A DNA stretch of 64,000 nucleotides from Rhodoferax saidenbachensis (GCF_001955715.1 NZ_CP019239.1:1302001-1366000); one strand, 5' to 3'; shown: positions 1 to 8,419, numbered from the stretch's first letter. A program made the numbers and translations. Notes: generated by a model not told the origin, from the sequence alone.

Positions 1-36
1 CACCAGCAGCAGGCTGGCATTCAAAGGTGTGTTCAC
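1..36 (-). CDS. Possible 5' end of a leftward gene (truncated by window edge)
   Basis: A GTG at 34-36 on the minus strand opens a frame reading V-N-T-P-L-N-A-S-L-L-L-V off the left end. It looks like an ordinary cytoplasmic N-terminus and would be divergent from the ylqF gene. Only 12 codons are visible, so the product cannot be named and the call may be wrong. The remaining bases to 191 hold no other gene that I can support and presumably carry divergent promoters. Confidence 0.2.
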   Translation of the reverse strand, partial: MNTPLNASLLLV

Positions 37-191
37 GTCAGGGGGTTCCCGTCAAAATAAGACCCGTGGGAGAAGCCGGTTGCGCAAATTCTGGTTCAGG
101 CCAAAAGTGTAGCCGCAACGGTGTGGGGCGCCGCCCCAATCTGCCCGACAATCGCGTACTCAGTTTCCCTCCCCCAAGAAAGAGCAAAGGC

Positions 192-1172
192 ATGGCCATT
201 CAGTGGTTCCCAGGGCATATGCACCTGACCCGCAAGGCAATTCAGGAACGCATCAAGGACATTGATGTGGTGATTGAATTGCTGGACGCACGCCTGCCCG
301 GCTCCAGCGCCAACCCCATGCTGGCCGACATGACCGCTGGCAAACCTGCGCTAAAGGTCTTGAATAAGCAAGATCTGGCCGATCCAGCGCGCACGGCGAT
401 ATGGTTGGCGCATTTCAATGCCCAGCCCGGTACACGTGCTTTGGGGCTGGACGCCAGCATGACCACGCCCGCCAAGGCCCTGGTGGAGGCCTGCTTTGCC
501 CTCGCCCCCACGCGGGGCGGCAGCATGGCCAAGCCCATGCGGGTGCTGATCTGCGGCATTCCCAATGTGGGTAAGTCCACCCTGATCAACACGCTCAAAG
601 GCAAACGCTCGGCCAAGACCGGCGATGAGGCCGGCGTGACCAAGATCGAGCAGCGCATCGTGCTGCAAGACGCTTTCTACCTGTTCGACACGCCCGGCGT
701 GTTGTGGCCGCGCATCATCGTGGCCAAGAGCGGCTACAACCTGGCGGCCAGCGGTGCCATTGGCAAAAACGCCTTCGACGAAGAAGAGGTGGCGCTGGAA
801 CTGCTGGACTACCTGCGCCAGCACTACCCCGCCGCCGTGGAGGCACGCTACAAGCTCAGCGGTGTGGCGGATATGACCGACGAAGAATTATTGGCCGCCA
901 TCGGCCGCAAGCGTGGCGCGTTGCAAAGCGGCGGCAAGATCAATCTGCAAAAAGCGGCCGAGATCGCTATCCACGATTTCCGCTCGGCTGTGCTGGGCCG
1001 CATCACGCTGGAAACCCCCGAGCAGTTTGCCCAGTGGCTGGCAGCGGGCCAGAAGATAGACGCCGAGCGCCAGGTCAAGAAAGACGCCATTGAACTGGAC
1101 CGCCAGATCCGCTTCAAGAAGGTTCCACGGCCACCGCGCAAGCCCGAGCCGGAAGACGAGATTTCAGACTAA
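192..1172 (+). CDS. ylqF: Ribosome biogenesis GTPase YlqF/RbgA
   Basis: 326-residue circularly permuted GTPase. The G motifs run in the order typical of the YlqF/YawG family: G4 NKQD at residues 58-61, G1 GIPNVGKST at 122-130, G2 Thr near 150 and G3 DTPG at 166-169. The N-terminus MAIQWFPGHM is characteristic of RbgA-type proteins, which act in late assembly of the 50S subunit. The ATG at 192 is chosen because it gives this family N-terminus and has an AAAGG purine run upstream; an in-frame extension upstream is low-complexity and unlikely. The stop codon overlaps the start of a dispersed repeat copy. Confidence 0.93.
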   Translation: MAIQWFPGHMHLTRKAIQERIKDIDVVIELLDARLPGSSANPMLADMTAGKPALKVLNKQDLADPARTAIWLAHFNAQPGTRALGLDASMTTPAKALVEACFALAPTRGGSMAKPMRVLICGIPNVGKSTLINTLKGKRSAKTGDEAGVTKIEQRIVLQDAFYLFDTPGVLWPRIIVAKSGYNLAASGAIGKNAFDEEEVALELLDYLRQHYPAAVEARYKLSGVADMTDEELLAAIGRKRGALQSGGKINLQKAAEIAIHDFRSAVLGRITLETPEQFAQWLAAGQKIDAERQVKKDAIELDRQIRFKKVPRPPRKPEPEDEISD

Positions 1173-1226
1173 ATCGGCCTCCAGCCCTTGTGGAGGTTGC
1201 GCAAGCAGCTATGAAAATAGTAGCGG
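1173..1226 (+). repeat. Dispersed repeat family 1, copy 1
   Basis: Reads CGGCCTCCAGCCCTTGTGG, then AGGTTGCGCAAGCAGCTAT, then GAAAATAGTAGC. It is a full-length copy. Small inverted repeats are visible (CTCCA/TGGAG and GCTAT/ATAG), around a TTGCGCAA palindrome. It begins at the ylqF stop codon, so it lies in the 3' untranslated region. Confidence 0.85.
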
Positions 1227-1322
1227 TTTGAGCGACTGCAGGCGTAGACCAACGCCCCGAAGGTGACAATTGCGCGGGCAGCGCTTAGCATGCGCACACT
1301 TCCACCCACCCAAGGCAGACCG

Positions 1323-2318
1323 ATGGCCAAAGACTTCACCCCCAGCACCCAGTGGCAAGAGCAGGTGGAGGCCGATGAAGCCCAGCGCTTCACCGCTTAC
1401 GGCCAGCAGTTTGTTGCCATCCAGGCGCGCAAGTCCGCCAAATTCGGCCCTGGCCGTGCGCTGCACCGCAAACAACTGGTAGCGGCCAAGGGCACGCTGG
1501 AGGTGCTCAGCAACATTCCGAAGTTTGCGCAGCATGGCCTGTTTGCCACACCCGGAACCCATGATGTGCAGGTGCGGCTGTCCAACGGCGGCATGGACCG
1601 TGCGCCCGACAAGATGCCCGATATACGCGGTTTTTCCTTGCGTGTGTTTGGCGTACACGGCGACTCGGCACTGGGCCTCGGTCCGGCCAAGAGCCAGGAC
1701 TTCACGCTGATCAACCAGGAGCAGTTCGCCTTTCCCAAAAGCGCGGAGTTTGTGGACTTTGTGGTGGCGGCATCCGGTGGCAATGGCAACCTGCTGAAAT
1801 TCCTGTTGAAACGCTACGGCCTGCTGGGTGGACCGGCGCGTTTACTCAAGTTGCTCAAGTCCGTGGGCCGCTCGTTTGGTGGTTTTGCCACTGAACCGGT
1901 GTTCAGCGCCGTGCCTATCGCTTGCGGCCCTTACGCTGTGCGCGTGCGTCTGCTGCCGTCGGACGGCAATGGCAAGGCTACGCCCGGTGCCAATGCCGAC
2001 TGGGGCGCCGATTTCAGCGCGCGCCTGAAAGGCCAGCCACTGACCTGGGAGCTGCAGTTGCAGCCCTTTGTGCGCGAAGATCTGACTCCGATTGAAGATG
2101 CCTCCGTCAACTGGCCCAGCCCCTACACCACGGTGGCGCGTCTCACCTTGCCCCGGCAGGACACGGCGTCAGCTGCCGGTACCGCCCTGGCCGCCGAAGC
2201 GGAGGCAGCGGTGTTTGATCCCTGGCAGGCCCTGGCCGCGCACCGCCCGCTGGGTGACGTGCAGCGCGCACGCAAGGTGGTGTATTTCGAGAGCCAGAAG
2301 GGCCGCGGCGCGGTCTAA
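1323..2318 (+). CDS. Catalase-family haem protein (catalase-related, small form)
   Basis: About 331 residues. The segments VRLSNGG, PDIRGFSLRVFG and KSQDFTLINQEQF match the catalase superfamily fold, where the equivalent strand carries the R-F-S and D-x-R-G-x-A-x-K signature. The protein is much shorter than a canonical catalase (about 480 or more residues), so it belongs with the small catalase-related peroxidases (y4iL-like group); its substrate cannot be told from sequence. The ATG at 1323 has AAGGCAG upstream; ATGs at 1263 and 1290 are in frame but lack a better site. It is monocistronic between a repeat and uspA. Confidence 0.75.
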   Translation: MAKDFTPSTQWQEQVEADEAQRFTAYGQQFVAIQARKSAKFGPGRALHRKQLVAAKGTLEVLSNIPKFAQHGLFATPGTHDVQVRLSNGGMDRAPDKMPDIRGFSLRVFGVHGDSALGLGPAKSQDFTLINQEQFAFPKSAEFVDFVVAASGGNGNLLKFLLKRYGLLGGPARLLKLLKSVGRSFGGFATEPVFSAVPIACGPYAVRVRLLPSDGNGKATPGANADWGADFSARLKGQPLTWELQLQPFVREDLTPIEDASVNWPSPYTTVARLTLPRQDTASAAGTALAAEAEAAVFDPWQALAAHRPLGDVQRARKVVYFESQKGRGAV

Positions 2319-2439
2319 CGCCCGCACCTGGGTAGGTGGCGGCAGGATCTTCGCCGAGGCTATTGCTGATCCAGATCAAGGTTGCAGCCGCGAAACCGAC
2401 GCACTATGGAAGTCTTCCATACCGTTGAAAGAGGATTCC

Positions 2440-2880
2440 ATGTTCCAACACATTTTGCTGGCCACAGATGGCTCCGCAGCGTCTGCCCACGCGGCCACCC
2501 TGGCAGTCGGGCTGGCACGTACCCATGGCGCCCGCCTCACGGCCCTGTACGTGGCCGACCCTTACCCCTATCTCGGTATTGGTGAGGTCAATCCTATGGG
2601 CTTTGAGGCCTACCAGGCCGCAGGCCAGCAACTCGCAAGCCAGGCGCATGCACAGGTGGAGGCTTTGTGCCAACAAGGCGGCGCCATCGTGCCGCTGCAG
2701 GTCAAGCTGGTCGAAGAAGTGGCCGCAGCCCGCGGTATCGTGGAGACCGCCCGTACCGATGGGGCTGACCTCATCGTGCTGGGCTCCCACGGGCGTTCAG
2801 GCATTGCACGGCTGATGCTGGGCAGTGTGGCCAACAAGGTGGTGGCCGAGTCCAGCGTGCCGGTACTGGTCGCGCGCTAA
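2440..2880 (+). CDS. Universal stress protein, UspA family
   Basis: 146 residues. The N-terminus MFQHILLATDGS and the C-terminal ATP-binding signature G-2x-G-9x-G-S (GSHGRSGIARLMLGS, then VPVLV) define a nucleotide-binding UspA-family protein. Such proteins are usually induced by starvation or oxidative stress. The start has a strong AGAGGA ribosome site seven bases upstream. The last four bases overlap the end of the convergent hydrolase gene, leaving no room for a separate terminator. Confidence 0.9.
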   Translation: MFQHILLATDGSAASAHAATLAVGLARTHGARLTALYVADPYPYLGIGEVNPMGFEAYQAAGQQLASQAHAQVEALCQQGGAIVPLQVKLVEEVAAARGIVETARTDGADLIVLGSHGRSGIARLMLGSVANKVVAESSVPVLVAR

Positions 2881-3704
2881 GTCTGTTGCGTTGATGCGCT
2901 CGCTGCCAGCCAGTCTTTGACACAGGTGTTGAAGGCCGCAGGCTGGTTCAGCATGACCCAGTGCCCGGTGGCAAAACCGCGTGTCGTTGAGGGCGGATGT
3001 GTATTCAGTTGCGTCAGCCATTGCGGTGAATGGAACATGAAGGGTTTGTGCTCGCCGTACAGGTACAGGGTAGGGCATTGCAGATCCACCGGCGCGGTGT
3101 GGCGCAGTCCGCCGGCCACGCCCATCCAAGCCATGGCGTATGGAAAGTTCATGGACCAATGGATGGCGTCTGCCGGTGTGGGGCAGCGCATGGCGCGCGC
3201 CATCCAGCGTGTCATGCGTGTTGCAAAGCCATCGCTGAGCCAACGGCCCACTTGCCACGCCAGCGCCAGCCACACCTGGTAGAAAACAATTTGCAGCTTG
3301 GCGGAGGTGTTGAGGGAGCGCAGGTAGGCGTTGCTGTTGTGGTCACCAATATCCACGCCGACGACACGTGCCACGCGGTCCGGGTGGCGTGCCGCAAATT
3401 CGTAGCCAAAGATGCAACCCCAGTCGTGCAGCAGCAGGGTGACCGGTTGATGGGGGCTTACCGCATCTGCGATGGCAGCGATGTGCGCCACCATCGCATC
3501 CAGCGCAATGGCCTGCGCCGTTCCGTTGGCATCGGTGGTGAAGCCTGGCAGCGTAAACCGCACACAGCGATAGTGGTTCTGGAGTGCTTCTACCGTGCCG
3601 TCCCACAGACGGTGGGTGTCGGGCCAGCCGTGCAGCATCAAGATGACTGGGCCGCTGTTGCCCTCTACCCAGACCTCGCTGGCCCCGACCTGCAAACTAG
3701 GCAA
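2877..3704 (-). CDS. Alpha/beta hydrolase, epoxide hydrolase / haloalkane dehalogenase type
   Basis: 275 residues. The oxyanion-hole motif HGWPD near residue 26 and nucleophile elbow LLHDWG near residue 93 place an aspartate at the nucleophile position, as in epoxide hydrolases and haloalkane dehalogenases rather than serine esterases. A candidate catalytic histidine lies in the C-terminal GFATGHWV. The substrate is unknown. The frame opens with TTG at 3704 and overlaps the end of the DUF427 gene by eight bases, suggesting translational coupling; no ATG fits the expected N-terminus. Confidence 0.75.
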   Translation of the reverse strand: MPSLQVGASEVWVEGNSGPVILMLHGWPDTHRLWDGTVEALQNHYRCVRFTLPGFTTDANGTAQAIALDAMVAHIAAIADAVSPHQPVTLLLHDWGCIFGYEFAARHPDRVARVVGVDIGDHNSNAYLRSLNTSAKLQIVFYQVWLALAWQVGRWLSDGFATRMTRWMARAMRCPTPADAIHWSMNFPYAMAWMGVAGGLRHTAPVDLQCPTLYLYGEHKPFMFHSPQWLTQLNTHPPSTTRGFATGHWVMLNQPAAFNTCVKDWLAASASTQQT

Positions 3705-3975
3705 CCGTCACGCCTTTCCAGAACGCCACACGCCCGCGCACCATTTCGGCTTCGGGCTTGGGATCGGCGTAGTACCAGACGGCGTCGGTGTTGATGTCAC
3801 CATTGACGTTGAGCGTGTAGTAGCTGGCCTGGCCTTTCCAGGCGCAACTGGTCTTGTGGTTGCTGAACATCACGTACTCGCGCTTGAGCGCGCTTTCGGG
3901 GAAGTAGTGGTTGCCTTCCACCAACACGGTGTCGTCGCTTTCGGCAATCACGGTGCCGTTCCAGGTTGCTTTCAT
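3697..3975 (-). CDS. DUF427 family protein
   Basis: 92 residues matching the small beta-rich DUF427 domain (MKATWNGTVIAESDDT, later CAWKGQASYYTL and AVWYYADP). The family has no firmly assigned reaction. It lies between the GST gene upstream and the hydrolase gene downstream in one leftward run, and the overlap with the hydrolase start suggests co-translation. The grouping of GST, DUF427 and an epoxide-hydrolase-like enzyme hints at detoxification of electrophiles; that is inference. Confidence 0.8.
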   Translation of the reverse strand: MKATWNGTVIAESDDTVLVEGNHYFPESALKREYVMFSNHKTSCAWKGQASYYTLNVNGDINTDAVWYYADPKPEAEMVRGRVAFWKGVTVA

Positions 3976-3999
3976 GGGCTTGCTTTCGGAGTGGAGTTT

Positions 4000-4641
4000 T
4001 CAGATTTTCGCGGTGGCGGCTTTGCGCTCGGCAGCCACCTTTTGGGCCGAGGGGCGCTCGCCGATGAACTTGATGTAAGGCTTGTAGTCCACGCCCGCAG
4101 CGAGCAGCATGTCTTCGCCGTAGACGGCCTTGCTGGCCATCCCTACCAGCGGCAGGTTGTTGTAAGCCACGCAGTCGGCCATGGTGAAGCTGCCGCCGAC
4201 CACATAGGGCGCAAACTGCACGAGGCGCTTGAACGCGGCAATGTTCTTTTCCAGCTGTTTGCGCACGCGAGCCTGGGTGGACTCACTGACGGTACCGCCA
4301 AAGAACGATTGGGCGTACAGCTCGCGCGCCACCAGCTCCAGGTGCAGGTCGATGAAGAGAATCATCTCGCGCACTTTGGCTGCGGCAAAGGCATCGGCCG
4401 GCACCAGCGCGGGACTGGGGTGGGCGGCTTCCAGGTATTCCAGAATCGCGTGGCTTTCGCACAAGCTGCCCTGTGGTGTGCGGATGAAAGGAATCTTGCC
4501 CAGTGGCGAGCTGGCCAGTACGGCTTCTTCCTTGCTGCCGGTGCCCACATGCTCTTCGGCATAGGGCAAACCTTTTTCCAGCAAGGCCATCTTGGCCACG
4601 TTGTAGTAGTTGGATACGGCAAAGCCGCACAGTGTGATCAT
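4000..4641 (-). CDS. Glutathione S-transferase family protein
   Basis: 213 residues. The N-terminal thioredoxin-like domain starts MITLCGFAVSNYYNVAKMAL and includes the cis-proline and glutathione-binding segments GKIPFI and LCESHAILEYL. An all-helical C-terminal domain carries the usual helix-6 motif FTMADCVAY. First gene of a leftward run with DUF427 and the epoxide-hydrolase-type enzyme. Substrate class cannot be assigned from sequence. Confidence 0.88.
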   Translation of the reverse strand: MITLCGFAVSNYYNVAKMALLEKGLPYAEEHVGTGSKEEAVLASSPLGKIPFIRTPQGSLCESHAILEYLEAAHPSPALVPADAFAAAKVREMILFIDLHLELVARELYAQSFFGGTVSESTQARVRKQLEKNIAAFKRLVQFAPYVVGGSFTMADCVAYNNLPLVGMASKAVYGEDMLLAAGVDYKPYIKFIGERPSAQKVAAERKAATAKI

Positions 4642-4695
4642 CTGCCTTGTCTCCTCGTTGTTATGCAGGCAGTCTAAGCGGGCGTCAGGGTAGGG

Positions 4696-5292
4696 TCAAT
4701 TCAGGCCCAGAAAGGCCGCCAGACCTGCCGTGTCCATGGCGCCGGCATTGGCCACCACCTGGCCGGTGTTCTGGTTTTTGGCCAGCACGTAGGGCACCGA
4801 CTCCACACGCATGCTGTTGAACAGCGTGGTGTTCTTCTTGATGGCGTCTTCGATTTCGGAGGGCACGCTGGCCGAGGCCGACATGCCGCCCTGGCCGGCC
4901 AGGATGGAAGTTTCATGCGCGGTCATGGCTTCAGCCGGGTTGCTGGCCATCAGCAGCGCCGCACCCTGGGGCGCGCTTTTGGCATTGATGAAGGACACAG
5001 GCACCCAGACAAACTTCACTTTGCTCTGCAATGGCACCGAGGCTTGCCACAGGTGGCCGCAATGCGGGCACTGCGGGTCAAACATCACATAGACGGTATT
5101 GGCGCTCATCATGGCGCCCACGGTAAAACCTTTGCCCTCTTTGGCGACGGTTGCGTAGGACTGCGCGGGTGTGCTGGTGGAGGCGGCGGGCGCTTCGTCT
5201 TTGGGGGAGCATGCGCCCAGTACCAGGGTGAAGGCGGTGGCCAGGGTGAGGCCCAGGGTTTTGAGGTTCACGGAAGTTGTCCTTGTTGTCAT
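4696..5292 (-). CDS. Lipoprotein thiol:disulfide interchange protein (DsbA/DsbG-like)
   Basis: 198 residues. The N-terminus is a lipoprotein signal (hydrophobic stretch ending LVLGACSP, lipobox LGAC, cleavage before Cys). A thioredoxin-fold domain follows with active site CPHC in VMFDPQCPHCGHLW near residue 75 and the cis-proline segment ESVPYVL near residue 170. The F-D-P-x-C-P-H-C context and the absence of an obvious dimerisation domain suggest a DsbG/DsbC-related monomeric oxidoreductase anchored in the cell envelope. It follows panE by 29 bases. A second DsbA-like pair lies at 57-58 kb. Confidence 0.8.
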   Translation of the reverse strand: MTTRTTSVNLKTLGLTLATAFTLVLGACSPKDEAPAASTSTPAQSYATVAKEGKGFTVGAMMSANTVYVMFDPQCPHCGHLWQASVPLQSKVKFVWVPVSFINAKSAPQGAALLMASNPAEAMTAHETSILAGQGGMSASASVPSEIEDAIKKNTTLFNSMRVESVPYVLAKNQNTGQVVANAGAMDTAGLAAFLGLN

Positions 5293-5321
5293 TGGATAAG
5301 GGGGATGGCTGATTTTCGCCG

Positions 5322-6341
5322 TTAGGCAATGCCCAGCGTCTGGCGCAGGGCTTGTCCGGTGATGCGCTGGCCTTTTTGGTGTGCTGCCACCATTTGGCAC
5401 ATGGCGGCACTCAGCGGTGCGGTGGTGTGGTGCTGGGCGGCCAGTCGGACCACGGCGCCGCACAGGTCTTCGATTTCGGTGGTGCGGCCTTGCTGCATGT
5501 CTTCCCACATGGAGGAGCGCGCTTGCGCATCCATGCGCAGCATGCGCGCGGCCACGCGCGTGAACAACCAATTGGGCAGGCGCAGCACATGGGGCAGCAT
5601 GCTGGGGGCCACGGCGGACGCCTTGGCCGGCTGGATGTCCGCACGCGCCATTACGGCCAGCGCTTCGGTCTGCAGCGCGGCCAGCACATGGCGGTAGTCG
5701 CGGTCCGTCAGTTCTTCGCGCAGTGGCAGGTCTGACAACGCGTTGACCGGGTTGTTCAGGTTCAGTAGCAGTTTGCCCCATTGCACGGCCCGCATGTCGG
5801 GTGCCAGCACGGTGGGCAATCCCGATGCGGTCAGGACGGCAGCCATGTCCCGCGTGACCGGGCTGTCGGCCAGGCACAGGCTGCCCACCGTACCGCGGTG
5901 CACCTGGTTGGGTTGCAGTGCCACCACGTTGTAGGGCGCCATGCCCGCCACCGCCTGCAAGTGGGGTGCTGCGTTGGTGATGCGTGCCACGTTCTCCACG
6001 CCGTTTTGCAGCGACACCACCACGGTATCCGATGGGCAGGCCGCACCGATTTCGCGTGCGGCAGCTTCCGTGGCACCGCCCTTGACGCACAGCAAAACGA
6101 CCGTAGGTTCCTTGCTGTCTTGCAGCTTGGACCAGGCCAGGGCTACGCTGTCGGCCAGTACCAATTGACTGGTCTCCAGGTGGGCCTTGAAACCCTCCAG
6201 GTCCGACACCGTCAGGCCGCCCTGTGCCAGCGGCGCCATGGTGCGTGGGCGGCCCACAAAGGCCACGCGCTGGCCTGCGGCAGCCAGCCGGCCGCCGACG
6301 TAACAACCAATGGAACCCGCGCCGACAATGATGAAATGCAT
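5322..6341 (-). CDS. panE: 2-dehydropantoate 2-reductase
   Basis: 339 residues. The Rossmann fingerprint GAGSIGCYVGGRLA at residues 7-20 binds NADPH. The segments LLCVKGG, VSLQNGVEN and WGKLLLNLNNPVNAL (catalytic lysine region) are typical of the PanE/ApbA family that reduces ketopantoate in pantothenate synthesis. The family also contains paralogues of other function, so the symbol is probable rather than certain. The ATG at 6341 sits next to a partial repeat-like sequence and a 153-bp inverted-repeat element in the divergent region with nagZ. Confidence 0.82.
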   Translation of the reverse strand: MHFIIVGAGSIGCYVGGRLAAAGQRVAFVGRPRTMAPLAQGGLTVSDLEGFKAHLETSQLVLADSVALAWSKLQDSKEPTVVLLCVKGGATEAAAREIGAACPSDTVVVSLQNGVENVARITNAAPHLQAVAGMAPYNVVALQPNQVHRGTVGSLCLADSPVTRDMAAVLTASGLPTVLAPDMRAVQWGKLLLNLNNPVNALSDLPLREELTDRDYRHVLAALQTEALAVMARADIQPAKASAVAPSMLPHVLRLPNWLFTRVAARMLRMDAQARSSMWEDMQQGRTTEIEDLCGAVVRLAAQHHTTAPLSAAMCQMVAAHQKGQRITGQALRQTLGIA

Positions 6342-6352
6342 AGTTTTAATAG

Positions 6353-6505
6353 CCTGTTTACGATTTATACGGAGTCACGTTGGGCCGCAATCGGGATGCG
6401 TTGTACGCCAAGACCTTGCGACATGGGCTCACGCCCTGCACCATTTTGCGCCTCGCAGTCCATCCCGAAAAGACACTTGCGGGACTCCGTATAGATCGTA
6501 AAAAG
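6353..6505. repeat. 153-bp element with 24-bp inverted ends (MITE-like or structured RNA)
   Basis: The left end 6353-6376 (CCTGTTTACGATTTATACGG, then AGTC) and the right end 6482-6505 are inverted copies matching at 22 of 24 positions. Inside them a second inverted pair (TCGGGATG / CATCCCGA) and a central GGGC/GCCC hairpin are nested, so the whole unit could fold into one long imperfect hairpin. No reading frame of note is inside, and no clear target-site duplication is seen. It occupies the divergent panE-nagZ gap. It could be a miniature transposable element or a structured transcript; I cannot tell which. Confidence 0.6.
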
Positions 6506-6514
6506 GTCTGCAAA

Positions 6515-6570
6515 ATCTGCCCCTGGCCCCCGTAAAATATGCGCAAGCAGCTACTGAATTGGTAGCAATC
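6515..6570 (+). repeat. Dispersed repeat family 1, copy 2
   Basis: The right half ATATGCGCAAGCAGCTACTG then AATTGGTAGCAATC matches the family. The left half (TGCCCCTGGCCCCCGTAAAA) is diverged. It ends about 30 bases before the nagZ start and may contribute to its 5' leader. Confidence 0.75.
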
Positions 6571-6601
6571 ACCGATTCCGATTACACCCATCTATCGCAC
6601 C

Positions 6602-7696
6602 ATGCCTCTGCACGCACCCCTGATCATTGATATCGCCGGTCTTTCGCTTACCAAGGTGGACCGTGAACGCCTCAAGCATCCGCTGGTGGGCGGGCTGATC
6701 CTGTTCGCGCGCAACTGGCAGGACCGGGCCCAGCTCACTGCGCTGTGCCGCGAGATCAAGAAGGTGCGCACCGACCTGCTGATCTGTGTGGACCACGAAG
6801 GCGGGCGTGTGCAGCGTTTCAAGACGGATGGCTTCACCCACCTGCCGCCCATGGGTGCGCTGGGCGAGATGTGGATGGCCCCAACAACGTCGTCCTCCAA
6901 AGCGGGCAAAAAGGCCGGCCCGTTGGACGCTACCAATGCCGCGACCGCTTGCGGCTTTGTGCTGGGTGCCGAACTGCGTGCCTGCGGCGTGGACTTCAGC
7001 TTCACCCCGGTGCTGGACCTGGATTTTGGCGAGAGTGGCGTCATCGGCAACCGCGCTTTCGCGCGCGATCCGCGTGTGGTGAGCCTGCTGGCCAAGAGCC
7101 TGATGCACGGCCTGCTGCAAAGTGGCATGGCCAACTGCGGCAAACACTTCCCTGGCCATGGTTTCGTGAAGGCCGATTCGCACACCGACATCCCCGTCGA
7201 CAAACGCAGCCTGAAAGCCATCCTGGCCGACGACGCGGCCCCGTACCGCTGGCTCAACACCGTGACCAGCAGCGTCATGCCGGCCCATGTGATTTACCCC
7301 AAGGTAGACGCCCGCCCGGCCGGTTTCTCCAGCATATGGCTCAACGACATCCTGCGCGGCCAGATGGGTTTTGGTGGCGCGATTTTCAGCGACGACCTGT
7401 CCATGGCCGGTGCACGCCTGATCGACGGCAAAGAGGTCAGCTACACCGAAGCCGCCGTGGCTGCGCTCAATGCCGGTTGCGACATGGTGCTGCTGTGTAA
7501 CCAGTCGCTGGGCAAGGGCGAACCGGTAGACGAACTCATCGCCGGTCTGACCGAAGCCCAGCTCAAGGGCCATTGGAATCCGCTGGAAGCCAGTGAGGAG
7601 CGTCGCCTGGCATTGCTGCCGCGCACGCCCGCTCCCGATTGGGACACCCTGATGGTTCAGCCTGATTACATGCACGCGCTGGACTGGGTGCTTTAA
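6602..7696 (+). CDS. nagZ: Beta-N-acetylhexosaminidase
   Basis: 364 residues, glycoside hydrolase family 3, single-domain NagZ type. Visible motifs are VDHEGGRVQRF, the flexible-loop catalytic His motif KHFPGHG near residue 180, and the nucleophile region FSDDLSMAGA near residue 262. NagZ removes N-acetylglucosamine from anhydromuropeptides during cell-wall recycling in the cytoplasm. The length matches proteobacterial NagZ. It is transcribed divergently from panE across a repeat-rich 260-bp gap. Confidence 0.93.
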   Translation: MPLHAPLIIDIAGLSLTKVDRERLKHPLVGGLILFARNWQDRAQLTALCREIKKVRTDLLICVDHEGGRVQRFKTDGFTHLPPMGALGEMWMAPTTSSSKAGKKAGPLDATNAATACGFVLGAELRACGVDFSFTPVLDLDFGESGVIGNRAFARDPRVVSLLAKSLMHGLLQSGMANCGKHFPGHGFVKADSHTDIPVDKRSLKAILADDAAPYRWLNTVTSSVMPAHVIYPKVDARPAGFSSIWLNDILRGQMGFGGAIFSDDLSMAGARLIDGKEVSYTEAAVAALNAGCDMVLLCNQSLGKGEPVDELIAGLTEAQLKGHWNPLEASEERRLALLPRTPAPDWDTLMVQPDYMHALDWVL

Positions 7697-7787
7697 AGCC
7701 GGTTTCAGCCGTTGATCCGCATGTTGTGCGTGCTAGGATGGCGGCGGCAATACGCTGATAATTCTGACAACTGAAGGAGTCACCCCC

Positions 7788-7997
7788 ATGCAATTCAAGT
7801 CCCTGATCGCTGCTCTCGTTATGGTTGCCGTCTCCAGCCTGTCGGTGGCACAGGCACAAACGGCGTCGGCAGTTGCTGCCGCTCCCCAAGGCAGTGCCAA
7901 ACCCGCCAAAAAAGCGGTGCACAAAAAGCACATCCACAAGACAGCCGCCAAAAAGGCGCACAAGTCCAAGCACCACAAAAAGGCCGCCAAGGTCTGA
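7788..7997 (+). CDS. Small secreted Lys/His-rich protein
   Basis: 69 residues. A signal peptide (MQFKSLIAALVMVAVSSL, cleavage after AQA) is followed by a short mature region made almost entirely of Ala, Lys and His, with repeated KKAH/HKK units. It is not recognised as a named family; composition resembles small basic periplasmic proteins such as acid-shock-type peptides, but that is a compositional likeness only. A clear AAGGAG ribosome site precedes the ATG and a strong terminator follows 11 bases after the stop, so it is probably a monocistronic, well-expressed gene. Confidence 0.75.
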   Translation: MQFKSLIAALVMVAVSSLSVAQAQTASAVAAAPQGSAKPAKKAVHKKHIHKTAAKKAHKSKHHKKAAKV

Positions 7998-8007
7998 AGC
8001 GCTTCGT

Positions 8008-8053
8008 GCGCCCAAAGAAAAAGGCCTCGTCAGAGGCCTTTTTCTTTGGGCGC
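8008..8053. terminator. Bidirectional intrinsic terminator, perfect 21-bp stem
   Basis: GCGCCCAAAGAAAAAGGCCT plus C (8008-8028) pairs perfectly with 8033-8053 around a GTCA tetraloop. A and T tracts lie within the stem on both strands, so it can serve the rightward Lys/His-rich gene and the leftward gene that ends at 8066... from the other side. Confidence 0.92.
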
Positions 8054-8065
8054 TAACGTCCATAC

Positions 8066-8293
8066 TCAGGGCGAGCGGTGCAGGCGCGGTGCGGACAGGG
8101 CGACGATCTGGTCGCTGGTGGCTTCGTCCACCGCACGGTGGCGCTCCAGCAGCTTGGCGTTGGTCAGCAGCACGCGCAGTTGCTGCACATCCTTGACCGT
8201 GGGAGCGACCCGGATTTGCGCCAGCGCGGCCTGGGCGTTGCCCCCTTGAACCAGGGCGGCGACTTTGGTGGCCCAAACGCTTTGACGGGACAT
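8066..8293 (-). CDS. Hypothetical protein, 75 residues
   Basis: A soluble, helical-looking 75-residue protein beginning MSRQSVWATKVAALVQ and ending SAPRLHRSP. Codon use and amino-acid composition are normal for the region. The ATG at 8293 is chosen over an upstream GTG/ATG extension because the extension is compositionally odd. It ends just before the 21-bp terminator and is divergent from yciH. No family is recognised. Confidence 0.6.
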   Translation of the reverse strand: MSRQSVWATKVAALVQGGNAQAALAQIRVAPTVKDVQQLRVLLTNAKLLERHRAVDEATSDQIVALSAPRLHRSP

Positions 8294-8419
8294 GGTGAGA
8301 TTCCTGAATACAGTGGATGCGGGGAGCCATTTTTGCACACCACCGCGCTGTGCGGTGCATTGCCAGCCCTTATTCAAATTCGGGTATCGTCCTTTGGTTT
8401 ATCGCAGCTCTTTTAATCC

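Noticed and set aside
6336..6362. A further partial repeat-family-1 copy at the panE start (minus strand AAACAGGCTATTAAAACTAT)
   Set aside because: Similar to the right half of the family but short, and it overlaps the inverted-repeat element end; too weak to list.
6358..6591. 77-codon leftward frame across the panE-nagZ gap
   Set aside because: It runs through two repeat elements, has no ribosome site and no recognisable protein features.
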